A DNA stretch of 64,000 bases from Roseicella frigidaeris (GTDB taxonomy: Bacteria > Pseudomonadota > Alphaproteobacteria > Acetobacterales > Acetobacteraceae). The notes under the pieces are model-generated. The model searched no databases, was not told where the DNA came from, and saw nothing but the letters and a program-made list of their open reading frames with translations. The DNA is taken from contig NZ_QLIX01000006.1 in NCBI RefSeq assembly GCF_003258945.1, positions 186,001 through 250,000 of the forward strand, read 5' to 3'. Every line of letters starts with the position of its first letter. Position 1 is the first letter of the stretch. The position numbers were made by a program, and so were the translations under genes. This document shows positions 1 to 8,621 of this stretch, in pieces.

Positions 1-101
1 CCCGAGAGCCCCTGCACGAAGCCGCCCGCGGCGGCGCCGAGCGCCACCACGGCGATGAGACTCTCCACGTCCCGGTCTCCCCCTCGGCCCCTGACTGCCA
101 T
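1..101 (-). CDS. TauE/SafE (TSUP) family permease, N-terminal fragment
   Basis: Only the first 33 codons lie in the window; the gene continues beyond base 1. The translation contains LIAVVALGAAAGGFVQGLSG, a hydrophobic helix with the AGGFVQGLSG signature seen at the start of TSUP permeases, which export or import sulfite, sulfonates and similar anions across the inner membrane. I used the ATG ending at base 101. A GTG at base 68, just before the hydrophobic stretch, is an equally plausible start. The gene is divergent from the isochorismate synthase gene. The family call rests on one motif in a fragment and the substrate cannot be told. Confidence 0.6.
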   Translation of the reverse strand, partial: MAVRGRGGDRDVESLIAVVALGAAAGGFVQGLS

Positions 102-177
102 GGGCCGCCGGCGGGCGCCAGACGCCGACGCCGGAGCCGACGCCGGCGCGGCGCCCGGAGCCGGCGGGCAGGGCATG

Positions 178-203
178 GGTTTTTATTGATATTTCAGAAT
201 GAA
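178..203 (+). promoter_or_regulatory. AT-rich patch upstream of isochorismate synthase
   Basis: A short T/A-rich run (gtttttattgatatttcag) interrupts otherwise extremely GC-rich DNA about 60-85 bases upstream of the isochorismate synthase start. Such a composition break before a gene usually marks a promoter or operator. Iron-dependent control would suit the product, but I do not see a convincing Fur, Irr or RirA palindrome, so no regulator is assigned. Confidence 0.25.
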
Positions 204-262
204 GGACCAGGCGATACAACCGCAGGCGCCCCGCAGCACCCGCCTCCGACGGACCGCCCCGC

Positions 263-1441
263 ATGCCCCTCGGCGAAGCCGCCCCCGCCCCGCTCTTCGC
301 GTTCCGCAGCGCGGAGGGCACGCTCATCGGCCTCGGTCAGGCCGCCGCCCTGCCAGGCGGCCCCGCCGCCACCCTGGCCGCCCGGCTGGACACCTTCTTC
401 CGCAGCGCCGGCCCGGACGCCATCCTCGCCGGCGCGATGCCCTTCGATCGCGCGGCCAAAGACGACCTGCGCCAGGCAGCGCGGGTCGCAAGCGCCTTGC
501 CGCCCCAGCCTGCGCCGGCCCGTTCCGTCCGCTGGTCCCTGCGGCACGAGCCGGATGCCGCAGGCTATGCCGATGCCGTGCGGCGCGCGCTGGACATCCT
601 GGCCGCGGAGGCGGCCCTGTCCGCGCCGCCGGGCGACGCGCTCACGAAGATCGTTCTGTCCCGCAGCCTCCTGGCGACGGCCGATGCGCCGATCGACCCC
701 GTCGCCCTGCTGCATCGCCTGGCCGCCGACCCGTCCGTGACCACCTTCCTGGTGCCGCTGCCGGACGGACAGGCCGGCCCGCGCCAGCTGGCCGGGGCGA
801 CGCCGGAGCTCCTGCTCTCCAAGCGGGCCGACCGCGTGGCCTCGCACCCGCTGGCCGGCTCGGCCCGTCGCCACCGCGAGCCGGCGCGGGACGCCGCGGC
901 CGCCGAGGCGCTGCTACGCTCCGGGAAGGACGGGCGGGAGCACGCCATCGCGGCCGAGTTCGTCCTCGACACCCTCGCGCCCTGGTGCCGGACACTGGCG
1001 CGGCCCCAGGGCGTCCAGCTCCGGGGCACCGCCAGCCTGTGGCATCTCGGCACCCGGATCGAGGGCCGGCTGAAGGACCCCGGCCTCTCCGCCGCCCTGC
1101 TGGCCTCCATCCTGCACCCCACCCCCGCCGTCTGCGGTCTGCCGCGCGACCGGGCCGCCGCGCTGATCGACAGGCTGGAGCCGCGCGACCGCGGCTTCTA
1201 TGGCGGGGCCATCGGCTGGTGCGACGGGCGCGGCGACGGCACGTGGCATGTCGCCATCCGTTGCGCCGAGCTGTCCGGGCGGCAGGCGCGGCTCCATGCC
1301 GGCGCCGGCATCGTGCCGGGCTCCGAGCCCTGGAAGGAGGTGGACGAGACCGCGGCGAAGTATGGGGCGATGCTGGCCGCGCTCGGCATCGACCTGCCGG
1401 AGGACCGCGCAGGGACAGCCGGCCCGCCGGGGCCGCCGTGA
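263..1441 (+). CDS. isochorismate synthase
   Basis: Predicted to isomerise chorismate to isochorismate, the first step toward catecholate siderophores, salicylate or menaquinone. The 392-residue protein carries chorismate-binding-enzyme motifs: HPLAGSARR near residue 195, KDGREHAIAAEFV near 222, ILHPTPAVCGLP near 282 and DRGFYGGAIGW near 308, with the acidic and Lys residues that hold Mg and activate water. Length matches EntC/DhbC (about 390). The ATG at 263 was chosen because the N-terminal chorismate-binding region begins soon after it. No isochorismatase, DHB dehydrogenase or NRPS gene is nearby, so the product is used elsewhere. The family is certain, the pathway is not. Confidence 0.85.
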   Translation: MPLGEAAPAPLFAFRSAEGTLIGLGQAAALPGGPAATLAARLDTFFRSAGPDAILAGAMPFDRAAKDDLRQAARVASALPPQPAPARSVRWSLRHEPDAAGYADAVRRALDILAAEAALSAPPGDALTKIVLSRSLLATADAPIDPVALLHRLAADPSVTTFLVPLPDGQAGPRQLAGATPELLLSKRADRVASHPLAGSARRHREPARDAAAAEALLRSGKDGREHAIAAEFVLDTLAPWCRTLARPQGVQLRGTASLWHLGTRIEGRLKDPGLSAALLASILHPTPAVCGLPRDRAAALIDRLEPRDRGFYGGAIGWCDGRGDGTWHVAIRCAELSGRQARLHAGAGIVPGSEPWKEVDETAAKYGAMLAALGIDLPEDRAGTAGPPGPP

Positions 1442-1516
1442 CCCCGCGGGGTCACGCCCGGCGCGGATCGCGGCGGGGCGTGACGCCCCGGGACGGCGAT
1501 GCCCCGGCGGCGCCGC

Positions 1517-1726
1517 TCAGCCCTTGCCCACCATCACGTCGGAGGCCTTGATCACCGCGAAGACGCTGTCGCCCGGCTTCAGCGCCAGGTCGGCCACCGC
1601 CTCGTTGGTGATGGAGGCGACGACCGTGCCGCCGCCGTTCAGCTTGATGGTGACATGGGCGGTGGTGGCGCCGGGCGAGACCGCCTCGACGGTGCCGGGG
1701 AGCTGGTTGCGGGCGGACAGCTTCAT
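1517..1726 (-). CDS. Mop/TOBE-domain molybdopterin-oxyanion binding protein
   Basis: A 69-residue single TOBE (Mop) domain starting [13 protein letters not shown], with [17 protein letters not shown] and [11 protein letters not shown]. Free-standing Mop domains (molbindins) assemble into hexamers that bind molybdate or tungstate and buffer it in the cytoplasm; the same fold occurs at the C-terminus of ModC and ModE. A clear GAGGAG ribosome-binding site lies 7-8 bases before the ATG. The gene is divergent from queA and no other molybdate-transport gene is visible, so it is probably a single-gene unit. Confidence 0.85.
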   Translation of the reverse strand: MKLSARNQLPGTVEAVSPGATTAHVTIKLNGGGTVVASITNEAVADLALKPGDSVFAVIKASDVMVGKG

Positions 1727-1933
1727 GGGGGATCTCCTCGTCGGGTGGCGGCGCCCGGCGGCGCGGCGCGGCGCGCAGCCATGTCGCGCGGCCGGGGCAG
1801 GGTCAAGCCGGGGGCGGACCGGCCCGGCCGGCGCCCGGCGCTCCGCCCGCCGCAATTCGCCGCGATGCCGCCGGCCGGCCCAGCTGGGGCGGGTTTGGTT
1901 GCCTTCGCGCCCCGCCCGCGCTAGCCCCCCGCC

Positions 1934-3070
1934 GTGCCCGACAGCCCCGCCCTCGCGCCTCCCCCGCCGCATCGCCCCCTGCGGGCGGAGGAGTTCGACT
2001 TCGCCCTGCCCGAGCGCCTGATCGCCCAGGCCCCGGCGCGGCCGCGCGACGCCGCCCGGCTGCTGCTGGTGCGGCCGGAGGGCTGCGCCGATCGCGGCAT
2101 CGGCGACCTGCCGGCGCTGCTCGGCCCCGGCGACGTCATGGTGGTGAACGACACCCGCGTCATCCCCGCCCGGCTGCGCGCCCGCCGCGGCGCGGCGGCG
2201 ATCGAGATCATGCTGAACCGCGCCGAGCCGGACGGGACATGGGAGGCGCTGGTGCGCAACGCCCGCCGGCTGCGCCCGGGCGATGCGCTGCAGGTCGAGG
2301 GCGCGCCGGAGCTGCCCTGCCGGGTGCTGGCGCGCGAGGGCGGCACGGCGCGGCTCGATTTCGGCCCCGATCCGGCGGTGCTGGCGGCGGCGCTGGAGCG
2401 CGCCGGCGAAATCCCCCTCCCCCCCTATATCGCCCGGCCGGAGGGGCCGCGGCCGGAGGACCGGGAGGACTACCAGACCCTCTTCGCCGCCCGGCCCGGC
2501 GCCGTCGCCGCGCCGACCGCCAGCCTGCATTTCACCCCCGGGCTGGTCGCGGCGCTCGAGGCGCGGGGGGTGCGGCGGGCGACGGTGACGCTGCATGTCG
2601 GCGCCGGCACCTTCCTGCCGCTGCGCGGCGAGGACCCGCGCGCCCACCGGCTGCATGCCGAATGGGGCGAGGTGACGCCGGAAGCGGCGGCGATCATCAA
2701 CGCCGCCCGGCCGGCGGGCGGGCGGATCCTGGCGATCGGCACCACGGCGCTGCGGCTGCTGGAGACGGCGGCGCAAGGCGCCGGGGGCGACCCGCTGCGG
2801 CCGGTGCGGCCCTTCCGCGGGCTGACCGATCTCTACCTGCTGCCCGGCCACCGCTTCCGGGCGGCGGATCTGCTGCTGACCAATTTCCACCTGCCGCGGA
2901 GCACGCTCTTCATGCTGGTCTCGGCCTTCGCCGGCACCGCCCGCATGCGCGCCGCCTATGCGCATGCCATCGCCGCGGGCTACCGCTTCTACAGCTATGG
3001 CGATGCCAGCCTCCTGACACGGGCGGATGCCGTAGCGGGCTCTCGAGCCAGCGAAGGCCAACAGCCGTGA
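1934..3070 (+). CDS. queA: S-adenosylmethionine:tRNA ribosyltransferase-isomerase QueA
   Basis: QueA transfers and rearranges the ribosyl group of SAM onto preQ1 in the tRNA anticodon loop to make epoxyqueuosine (oQ). The 378-residue product starts at GTG and shows the family blocks [14 protein letters not shown] near residue 17, [12 protein letters not shown] near 70, [14 protein letters not shown] near 221, [15 protein letters not shown] near 321 and a terminal [12 protein letters not shown]. It is the first gene of the queuosine operon. Its TGA overlaps the GTG start of tgt by four bases, implying coupled translation. No preQ1 riboswitch is recognisable in the 207-base divergent intergenic region upstream. 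Confidence 0.93.
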   Translation: MPDSPALAPPPPHRPLRAEEFDFALPERLIAQAPARPRDAARLLLVRPEGCADRGIGDLPALLGPGDVMVVNDTRVIPARLRARRGAAAIEIMLNRAEPDGTWEALVRNARRLRPGDALQVEGAPELPCRVLAREGGTARLDFGPDPAVLAAALERAGEIPLPPYIARPEGPRPEDREDYQTLFAARPGAVAAPTASLHFTPGLVAALEARGVRRATVTLHVGAGTFLPLRGEDPRAHRLHAEWGEVTPEAAAIINAARPAGGRILAIGTTALRLLETAAQGAGGDPLRPVRPFRGLTDLYLLPGHRFRAADLLLTNFHLPRSTLFMLVSAFAGTARMRAAYAHAIAAGYRFYSYGDASLLTRADAVAGSRASEGQQP

Positions 3071-4251
3071 CGCTCTCCTGGACCTGCGCCGCCACCGACG
3101 GCGCCGCCCGGCGCGGGGTGCTGCGGACCGCGCATGGCGCGGTGGAGACGCCGGTCTTCATGCCGGTCGGCACCGCCGGCACGGTGAAGGCGATGACCGC
3201 CGACGCGGTGCGCGCGACCGGCGCCCGCATGGTGCTCGGCAACACCTACCACCTGATGCTGCGCCCCGGCGCCGAGCGCGTCGCCCGGCTCGGCGGGCTG
3301 CACCGGATGATGGACTGGCAGGGCCCGATCCTGACCGATTCCGGCGGCTTCCAGGTGATGAGCCTCGCCGCGCTGCGCGAGATGGACGAGCAGGGCGTCA
3401 CCTTCCGCTCGCATCTCGACGGCTCCCGCCACCGGCTGACGCCGGAGCGGAGCGTCGAGATCCAGCGCCTGCTCGGCGCCGACGTCACCATGTGCCTCGA
3501 CGAATGCACGCCCTTCCCGGCGAGCGAGGCGGTGGCGGCGGAGTCCATGCGCCGCTCCATGCGCTGGGCGGCGCGCTGCCGCGAGGCCTTCGTCCCGCGC
3601 CCCGGGCATGGGCTGTTCGGCATCGTCCAGGGCAGCACCTATCCGGCGCTGCGGGCCGAGAGCGTGGCAGCGCTCGCCGCGACCGGCTTCGAGGGCTATG
3701 CGGTGGGCGGGCTCGCCGTCGGCGAGGGCCAGCCGGCCATGTTCGCGGTGCTCGACTGCACCCTGCCGCTGCTGCCGGCCTCGGCGCCGCGCTACCTGAT
3801 GGGGGTCGGCACGCCGTCCGACATCCTCGGCGCGGTGCGGCGCGGCATCGACATGTTCGACTGCGTCATCCCGACCCGCAGCGGGCGCACCGGCCGCGCC
3901 TATACCAGCCGCGGCGTGCTGAACCTGCGCAACGCGAAGCATGCCGAGGACCCGCGGCCGCTCGACCCCGCCTGCCCCTGCCCGGCCTGCACCCGGCATT
4001 CCCGCGCCTATCTGCACCACCTGATCAAGGCGGCGGAGATGCTCGGGCCGATGCTGCTGACCTGGCACAACATCCAGTACTACCAGGACCTGACGCGCGG
4101 GCTGCGCGAGGCCATATCGGCCGGGCGGCTGGCGGCGCATTGCGCCGCGGTCGAGGCCGGCTGGGCGGCGGGCGACGCGCTGCCCGAGGACAATATCGGC
4201 GACGACCCCGCCGCCGCCGCGCTCGCCGAGGACCGGGAGACGCCCGCATGA
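3067..4251 (+). CDS. tgt: queuine/preQ1 tRNA-guanine transglycosylase
   Basis: Tgt swaps guanine-34 of GUN-anticodon tRNAs for preQ1. The 394-residue product has [10 protein letters not shown] (substrate pocket with the general-acid Asp) near residue 92, GGLAVGEG near 217, the nucleophilic Asp in [14 protein letters not shown] near 263, and a zinc site [10 protein letters not shown] followed by the distal His near 303-330. The start is the GTG that overlaps the queA stop. An in-frame open region runs much further upstream but overlaps queA and shows no Tgt-like sequence. The last codons overlap the queF ATG (ATGA). Confidence 0.93.
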   Translation: MTLSWTCAATDGAARRGVLRTAHGAVETPVFMPVGTAGTVKAMTADAVRATGARMVLGNTYHLMLRPGAERVARLGGLHRMMDWQGPILTDSGGFQVMSLAALREMDEQGVTFRSHLDGSRHRLTPERSVEIQRLLGADVTMCLDECTPFPASEAVAAESMRRSMRWAARCREAFVPRPGHGLFGIVQGSTYPALRAESVAALAATGFEGYAVGGLAVGEGQPAMFAVLDCTLPLLPASAPRYLMGVGTPSDILGAVRRGIDMFDCVIPTRSGRTGRAYTSRGVLNLRNAKHAEDPRPLDPACPCPACTRHSRAYLHHLIKAAEMLGPMLLTWHNIQYYQDLTRGLREAISAGRLAAHCAAVEAGWAAGDALPEDNIGDDPAAAALAEDRETPA

Positions 4252-4718
4252 CCGAAGCCAGCACCGACACCAGCGGCCTCACCCTGCTCGGCCGCCCCGC
4301 CGGGGTGCCGGCGAGCCCGGAGGCGGCGCGGCTGGAGCGGGTGCCGAACCCGCATCCCGGCACGCCCTATCTGGTGCGCTTCGCGGCGCCGGAGTTCACC
4401 TCGCTCTGCCCGCTGACCGGCCAGCCGGACTTCGCGCATCTGGTGATCGACTACCTGCCGGGCGACTGGCTGGTGGAGAGCAAGTCGCTGAAGCTCTACC
4501 TCTCGGCCTTCCGCAACCACGGCGCCTTCCACGAGGCCTGCACCGTCGCCATCGCCCGGCGGCTGGTGGCGGAGCTGGCGCCGGTCTGGCTGCGCATCGG
4601 CGGCTACTGGTATCCGCGCGGCGGCATGCCGATCGACGTCTTCTACCAGACCGGCCCGGCGCCGGAGGGGGTCTGGATCCCCGACCAGGGCGTCGCGCCC
4701 TATCGCGGCCGGGGATAG
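4248..4718 (+). CDS. queF: NADPH-dependent 7-cyano-7-deazaguanine reductase QueF
   Basis: QueF reduces the nitrile of preQ0 to the aminomethyl of preQ1 with NADPH. At 156 residues this is the short unimodular type (Bacillus-like). The thioimide-forming Cys lies in [13 protein letters not shown] near residue 54. The NADPH-binding [16 protein letters not shown] segment follows near 76, with the HE residues of the active site just after it. It overlaps tgt by four bases and sits three bases from queG, so it is co-translated within the queuosine operon. Confidence 0.93.
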   Translation: MTEASTDTSGLTLLGRPAGVPASPEAARLERVPNPHPGTPYLVRFAAPEFTSLCPLTGQPDFAHLVIDYLPGDWLVESKSLKLYLSAFRNHGAFHEACTVAIARRLVAELAPVWLRIGGYWYPRGGMPIDVFYQTGPAPEGVWIPDQGVAPYRGRG

Positions 4719-4721
4719 CGG

Positions 4722-5813
4722 ATGGCGGCCGAGGCCGGGGCGCGGGCGGCGATCCGGGACGAGGCGCTGCGCCTCGGCTTCGACGCGGTCGGCTTCGCCC
4801 GCGCCGAGCTGGGGCCGGAGGTGCGGCAGCGGCTGGGGGATTTCCTCGCCGCCGGGATGCATGGCGAGATGGGCTGGATGGAGGCCCGCGCCGAGCAGCG
4901 GGCGCAGCCCCGGGCGCTCTGGCCGGAGGCGCTCTCCGTGATCTGCCTCGGCCTCTCCTACGCCCCGGCCGAGGACCCGCTGGCGCCGCTGGCGCGGCCG
5001 GATCGCGGCACCATCAGCGCCTATGCCCGGCACCGCGACTACCACGACATCGTCAAGCCGCGGCTGAAGGCGCTGGCGCGCTGGATGGTGGCGCGCTTCG
5101 CCGGGACGGGGGTGAAGGTCTTCGTCGACACCGCCCCGGTCTCGGAGAAGCCGCTGGCGGCGGCGGCCGGGCTCGGCTGGCAGGGCAAGCACACCAACCT
5201 CGTCTCCCGCGCGCATGGCTCCTGGCTCTTCCTCGGGGAGGTCTACACCACCCTGGCGCTGGCCCCGGACGCGCCGCATGCCGATCGTTGCGGGAGCTGC
5301 ACCCGCTGCCAGGCGGCCTGCCCGACCGAGGCCTTCCCCGCCCCCTACCGGCTCGACGCGCGGCGCTGCATCTCCTATCTCACCATCGAGCATCGCGGTC
5401 CGATCCCGGCGGCGCTGCGGCCGAAGCTCGGCAACCGCGTCTATGGCTGCGACGACTGCCTGGCGGTCTGCCCCTGGAACCGCTTCGCCCGCCCGACGAC
5501 GGTGCCGGGGCTGATCGCGCGGGAGGATCTGATCGCGCCGGCGCTCGCCGAGCTGGCGCGGCTCGACGATGCCGGCTTCCGGGCGCGCTTCGCCGGCTCG
5601 CCGGTCAAGCGGATCGGCCGCGACCGCTTCGTGCGCAACGTGCTCTATGCCATCGGCAATTCCGGCGAGGCCGGGCTGCGGCCGGTGGCGGGGGCGCTCT
5701 GCGGCGATTCCGACGCCGTGGTGGCGGAGGCGGCGCGCTGGGCGCTGGCCCGGCTGGAGGCGACGGCGCCCGCCCTGGAGGCGAGGGCCGAAGGGATGGT
5801 GCAGGATGGGTGA
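4722..5813 (+). CDS. queG: epoxyqueuosine reductase QueG
   Basis: QueG is a cobalamin-dependent iron-sulfur enzyme that removes the epoxide of oQ-tRNA to give queuosine, the last step of the pathway. The 363-residue protein has the N-terminal cobalamin/substrate region ([16 protein letters not shown]). It then has two [4Fe-4S] ligand sets: [16 protein letters not shown] near residue 190 and [11 protein letters not shown] near 241. A HEAT-like C-terminal region ends the protein. It lies directly after queF with a three-base gap. The organism must make or import B12 to use this enzyme rather than QueH. Confidence 0.93.
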   Translation: MAAEAGARAAIRDEALRLGFDAVGFARAELGPEVRQRLGDFLAAGMHGEMGWMEARAEQRAQPRALWPEALSVICLGLSYAPAEDPLAPLARPDRGTISAYARHRDYHDIVKPRLKALARWMVARFAGTGVKVFVDTAPVSEKPLAAAAGLGWQGKHTNLVSRAHGSWLFLGEVYTTLALAPDAPHADRCGSCTRCQAACPTEAFPAPYRLDARRCISYLTIEHRGPIPAALRPKLGNRVYGCDDCLAVCPWNRFARPTTVPGLIAREDLIAPALAELARLDDAGFRARFAGSPVKRIGRDRFVRNVLYAIGNSGEAGLRPVAGALCGDSDAVVAEAARWALARLEATAPALEARAEGMVQDG

Positions 5814-5849
5814 CGGCAAGGGATGCCGCCAAGTGCGGCGGAGGGCGTG

Positions 5850-6554
5850 ATGCGCGAGGATGCGGCGCTGGTGCTGTTCAGCGGCGGACAGGATTCCGCC
5901 ACCTGCCTCGCCTGGGCGCTGGATCGCTTCGCCCATGTCGAGACCATCGGCTTCGACTACGGCCAGCGCCACCATGTGGAGATGCTGGTGCGCGGCGGCT
6001 TCCGGGCGCGGCTGCGGCGGGAGAACCCCGGCTGGGCGCCGCGGCTCGGGCCGGACCACGTGCTCAGCCTCGATGCGCTGCGCGCCGTCTCCGACACCGC
6101 CCTGACCCGCGAGACCGAGATCGCCATGCAGGCGGACGGGCTGCCCAACACCTTCGTCCCCGGGCGCAACCTGCTCTTCGTCACCTTCGCCGCCGCGCTC
6201 GCCTATCGCCGCGGGCTGAAGCACCTCGTCGCCGGCATGTGCGAGACCGACTATTCCGGCTACCCCGATTGCCGCGACGACACGCTGAAGGCGCTGCAGG
6301 TGGCGATCAACCTCGGCATGCAGACGCGCTTCGTGCTGCACACGCCGCTGATGTGGCGCGACAAGGCGGCGACCTGGGCGCTGGCGGAGCGGCTGGGCGG
6401 CACGCCGCTGGTCGAGGCGATCCGCGAGGACACCCATAGCTGCTATCTCGGCAACCGGCAGCAGCGCCACGTCTGGGGCTATGGCTGCGGCACCTGTCCC
6501 GCCTGCGAGCTGCGGCGGCATGGCTGGGAGGCCTGGCGGGCGGAGCATGTTTGA
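5850..6554 (+). CDS. queC: 7-cyano-7-deazaguanine synthase QueC
   Basis: QueC converts 7-carboxy-7-deazaguanine to preQ0 using ATP and ammonia. The 234-residue product has the N-type ATP pyrophosphatase P-loop [14 protein letters not shown] from residue 8, [12 protein letters not shown] near 35, FVPGRNLLF near 110, and a C-terminal zinc site SCYLGNRQ...[11 protein letters not shown] with four Cys. I chose the ATG at 5850, preceded by GGAGGG, over an in-frame ATG nine codons upstream because known QueC proteins begin just before the P-loop strand. The C-terminus overlaps the queD start by eight bases. Confidence 0.92.
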   Translation: MREDAALVLFSGGQDSATCLAWALDRFAHVETIGFDYGQRHHVEMLVRGGFRARLRRENPGWAPRLGPDHVLSLDALRAVSDTALTRETEIAMQADGLPNTFVPGRNLLFVTFAAALAYRRGLKHLVAGMCETDYSGYPDCRDDTLKALQVAINLGMQTRFVLHTPLMWRDKAATWALAERLGGTPLVEAIREDTHSCYLGNRQQRHVWGYGCGTCPACELRRHGWEAWRAEHV

Positions 6555-7074
6555 GCTGGTCTTCCGCCGCCGCTTCGCCATGGCGCACCGGCTGCTGACC
6601 GACGGCACGGCGCAATGCGCGGTGCCGCACGGCCATACCGAGACGGTGACGGTGCGGCTGCGGGCGGTGCGGCCGGAGCGGCTGGACGGGGCGGCCAACA
6701 TGGTCGAGCCCTTCGCGCGGGCGAAGGCGCGCTGGCACCACTGGATCGACGGCCATGTCGACCACGCGCTGCAGCTCGGCGAGGCGGACCCGCTGCTCGG
6801 CTGGTTCCGCGCGGCGGAGCCGGAGCGGCTGCCGCGCCTCCTGGTGACGCCGGGCGATCCGACGACGGAGCTGCTCTGCGGCCTCTTCGCGGCCAAGCTC
6901 GGCGCCTTCCTCGCCGCCGATGGCGGGCGGCTCGCCTGCGTCGGGGTCGAGATCGAGGAGACGCCGACCAACACGGTGCGCTTCGAGGGCGACCCCTACG
7001 ACATCCTGCCGCGGCGCCACGGCTGGTGGTCGCGCGCCGATCTCAGCATCAACGCATGGGACGCGGCGCGGTGA
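6547..7074 (+). CDS. queD: 6-carboxy-5,6,7,8-tetrahydropterin synthase QueD
   Basis: QueD makes 6-carboxytetrahydropterin from dihydroneopterin triphosphate, the committed step of deazaguanine synthesis. The 175-residue product begins [15 protein letters not shown], with the first zinc His. It then has [13 protein letters not shown], holding the catalytic Cys and the HxH zinc ligands, and [11 protein letters not shown] near the C-terminus with the substrate-binding Glu. It is longer than typical QueD (about 120-140 residues) because of an inserted segment around residues 60-105. Its TGA overlaps the GTG of queE. Confidence 0.85.
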   Translation: MFELVFRRRFAMAHRLLTDGTAQCAVPHGHTETVTVRLRAVRPERLDGAANMVEPFARAKARWHHWIDGHVDHALQLGEADPLLGWFRAAEPERLPRLLVTPGDPTTELLCGLFAAKLGAFLAADGGRLACVGVEIEETPTNTVRFEGDPYDILPRRHGWWSRADLSINAWDAAR

Positions 7075-7703
7075 GCTACGCGGTCAAGGAGATCTTCCCG
7101 ACCCTGCAGGGCGAGGGCGGCCAGGCCGGCCGCGCCGCGGTGTTCTGCCGCTTCGCCGGCTGCAACCTCTGGAGCGGGCGGGAGGAGGACCGGGCGGCGG
7201 CGGTCTGCCGCTTCTGCGACACGGCGTTCGTCGGCCTGGATGGCGAGGGCGGCGGCCGCTTCGCCGATGCCGCGGCGCTGGCCGCGGCGATCCTCGCCGC
7301 CTGGCGGGGCGGCGCCGAGGGGCGGCACGTGGTCTTCACCGGCGGCGAGCCGCTGCTGCAGCTCGATGCGCCGCTGATCGCGGCGATGCATGCGGCGGGC
7401 TTCGCCATCTCGGTCGAGAGCAACGGCACGCTGGAGCCGCCGCCGGGGATCGACTGGCTCTGCGTCAGCCCCAAGGCCGGGGCGCCGCTGCGGGCGACGC
7501 GCGGCGAGGAGCTGAAGCTCGTCTACCCGCAGCCCGGCCTGATGCCGGAGGCGGTGGCGCATCTCGACTTCCGCCACTTCTTCCTGCAGCCCATGGACGG
7601 GCCGGACCGCGCCGCGCATACGGCGGCCGCCGTCGCCTACTGCCTCCGCCACCCCCGCTGGCGGCTTTCGCTGCAAACCCACAAGCTGATCGGGATTCCC
7701 TGA
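7071..7703 (+). CDS. queE: 7-carboxy-7-deazaguanine synthase QueE
   Basis: QueE is a radical SAM enzyme that ring-contracts 6-carboxytetrahydropterin to 7-carboxy-7-deazaguanine. The 210-residue protein starts YAVKEIFPTLQGEGGQAGR. Its cluster motif is CX14CX2C (C-NLWSGREEDRAAAV-CRFC), the expanded spacing known for some QueE enzymes instead of the usual CX3CX2C. FTGGEPLLQL near residue 87 contributes SAM binding. I used the GTG that overlaps the queD stop; an in-frame ATG five codons upstream is possible. This is the last gene of the queuosine operon. Confidence 0.9.
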   Translation: MSYAVKEIFPTLQGEGGQAGRAAVFCRFAGCNLWSGREEDRAAAVCRFCDTAFVGLDGEGGGRFADAAALAAAILAAWRGGAEGRHVVFTGGEPLLQLDAPLIAAMHAAGFAISVESNGTLEPPPGIDWLCVSPKAGAPLRATRGEELKLVYPQPGLMPEAVAHLDFRHFFLQPMDGPDRAAHTAAAVAYCLRHPRWRLSLQTHKLIGIP

Positions 7704-7710
7704 GTCGCCC

Positions 7711-7790
7711 CGCGTTGCCCTGGCGCGGCTTCGCCGCGGCAGGCTGTGCCGCGCCTCGGGCCCTTCGCCAATCCCGGGGCCCCCGCGAAG
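7711..7790. repeat. dispersed palindromic repeat, family A, copy 1
   Basis: Lies between the queE stop and the Anbu gene, which are convergent. It contains an 11-bp hairpin with one mismatch (CCTGGCGCGGC, loop TTC, GCCGCGGCAGG at 7719-7743) followed by CTGTGCC and a GGGCCC...CCCGGGGCCC block. Read on the minus strand it aligns with the copy near 13783-13862 (shared CCCCGGG, CAGCCTGCCG and CAGGGCAACG). It may also serve as a bidirectional terminator. Confidence 0.6.
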
Positions 7791-7815
7791 GCGCGCAGCG
7801 GCTTCGTGGGGCGTA

Positions 7816-8550
7816 TCACGGCACCCAGTCGGGCCGCGGCATCTCCAGATAGGCCTGCCGCAGCGCGCTGCTCCAGCCCTCGCGGATGATGCGCAAATAG
7901 GCATCCTCCTCGGTGAGCCGCTTGCGCAGCGTCACCGCGAAGCTGTCCGCCCGGTAGACCAGCAGATCGACCGGCAGTCCGACCGTCAGGTTCGAGCGCA
8001 AGGTGCTGTCCATGCTGATCAGCACCAGCTTCACGCCGTCGACGAGGGCGGTGTCGAAGCTCACCGCCCGATCGAGGATCGGCTTGCCGTATTTGTGCTC
8101 GCCGATCTGCAGGAAGGGCGTGTCGGCCGTCGCCTCGATGAAATTCCCCGCGGCATAGACGAGGAAGAGCCGCGGCGCCTCGCCGGCGATCTGGCCGCCC
8201 AGCATCAGCGAGATGTCGAAGCGCACCTCCTGCGCCTTCAGCGCCTCGCCATCGGCGGCGAAGACGTCGCGCACCGCCTGGCCGACGAGCTGGGCGGCGC
8301 GGAACATGTTCGGCACGCTGCGCAGCGTGTGCCGCACGCCGCTGAGCTCCACCCCCTCCTGCAGCCGGTTCCAGACCGCCTGGGTGATGGCGAGGTTGCC
8401 GGCCGAGAGCATGGCGAGCACCCGCTCCCCCGGCACCTCCTCGACCTGCATCTTGCAGAAGACCGAGATGTGGTCGACGCCGGCATTGGTCCTGGTGTCC
8501 GAGAGCAGGACCAGCCCGTCCCGCAGATAGAGTCCGACGCAATAGGTCAT
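7816..8550 (-). CDS. anbu: Anbu-type proteasome-like peptidase
   Basis: A 244-residue Ntn-hydrolase of the ancestral beta-subunit (Anbu) family related to HslV and the 20S proteasome. The mature N-terminus would be Thr-2 in MTYCVGLYL, the nucleophile after Met removal. The conserved LLSDTRTNAGVD block follows near residue 15, with FDISLMLGGQI near 118 and LVLISMDSTLRSNLTVG near 180. Anbu assembles into helical or ring oligomers in the cytoplasm and its substrate is unknown. It is third in a minus-strand operon after the ATP-grasp and alpha-E genes, the arrangement usual for this family. The transglutaminase-like gene often present is not here. Confidence 0.9.
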   Translation of the reverse strand: MTYCVGLYLRDGLVLLSDTRTNAGVDHISVFCKMQVEEVPGERVLAMLSAGNLAITQAVWNRLQEGVELSGVRHTLRSVPNMFRAAQLVGQAVRDVFAADGEALKAQEVRFDISLMLGGQIAGEAPRLFLVYAAGNFIEATADTPFLQIGEHKYGKPILDRAVSFDTALVDGVKLVLISMDSTLRSNLTVGLPVDLLVYRADSFAVTLRKRLTEEDAYLRIIREGWSSALRQAYLEMPRPDWVP

Positions 8551-8621
8551 GCCACCCGTTCCCGCCTGCGCGTCCCGGCGCGGCCGGGCGCAGGCGGAGC
8601 ATAGGGCCGATCGCGCCGCCC

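Noticed and set aside
1727-1933. preQ1 riboswitch before queA
   Set aside because: No H-type pseudoknot elements or the A-rich tail typical of preQ1 aptamers can be seen in this very GC-rich segment.
2239-3066. Long N-terminal extension of tgt
   Set aside because: It overlaps queA entirely in another frame and is Arg/Gly/Ala-rich; Tgt homology begins at the GTG at 3067.
4080-6974. A 964-codon open frame on the minus strand antisense to the queuosine operon
   Set aside because: High GC removes stop codons from antisense frames; the translation is Arg/Pro/His/Gly-rich with no domain, and the plus strand has seven well-supported genes.
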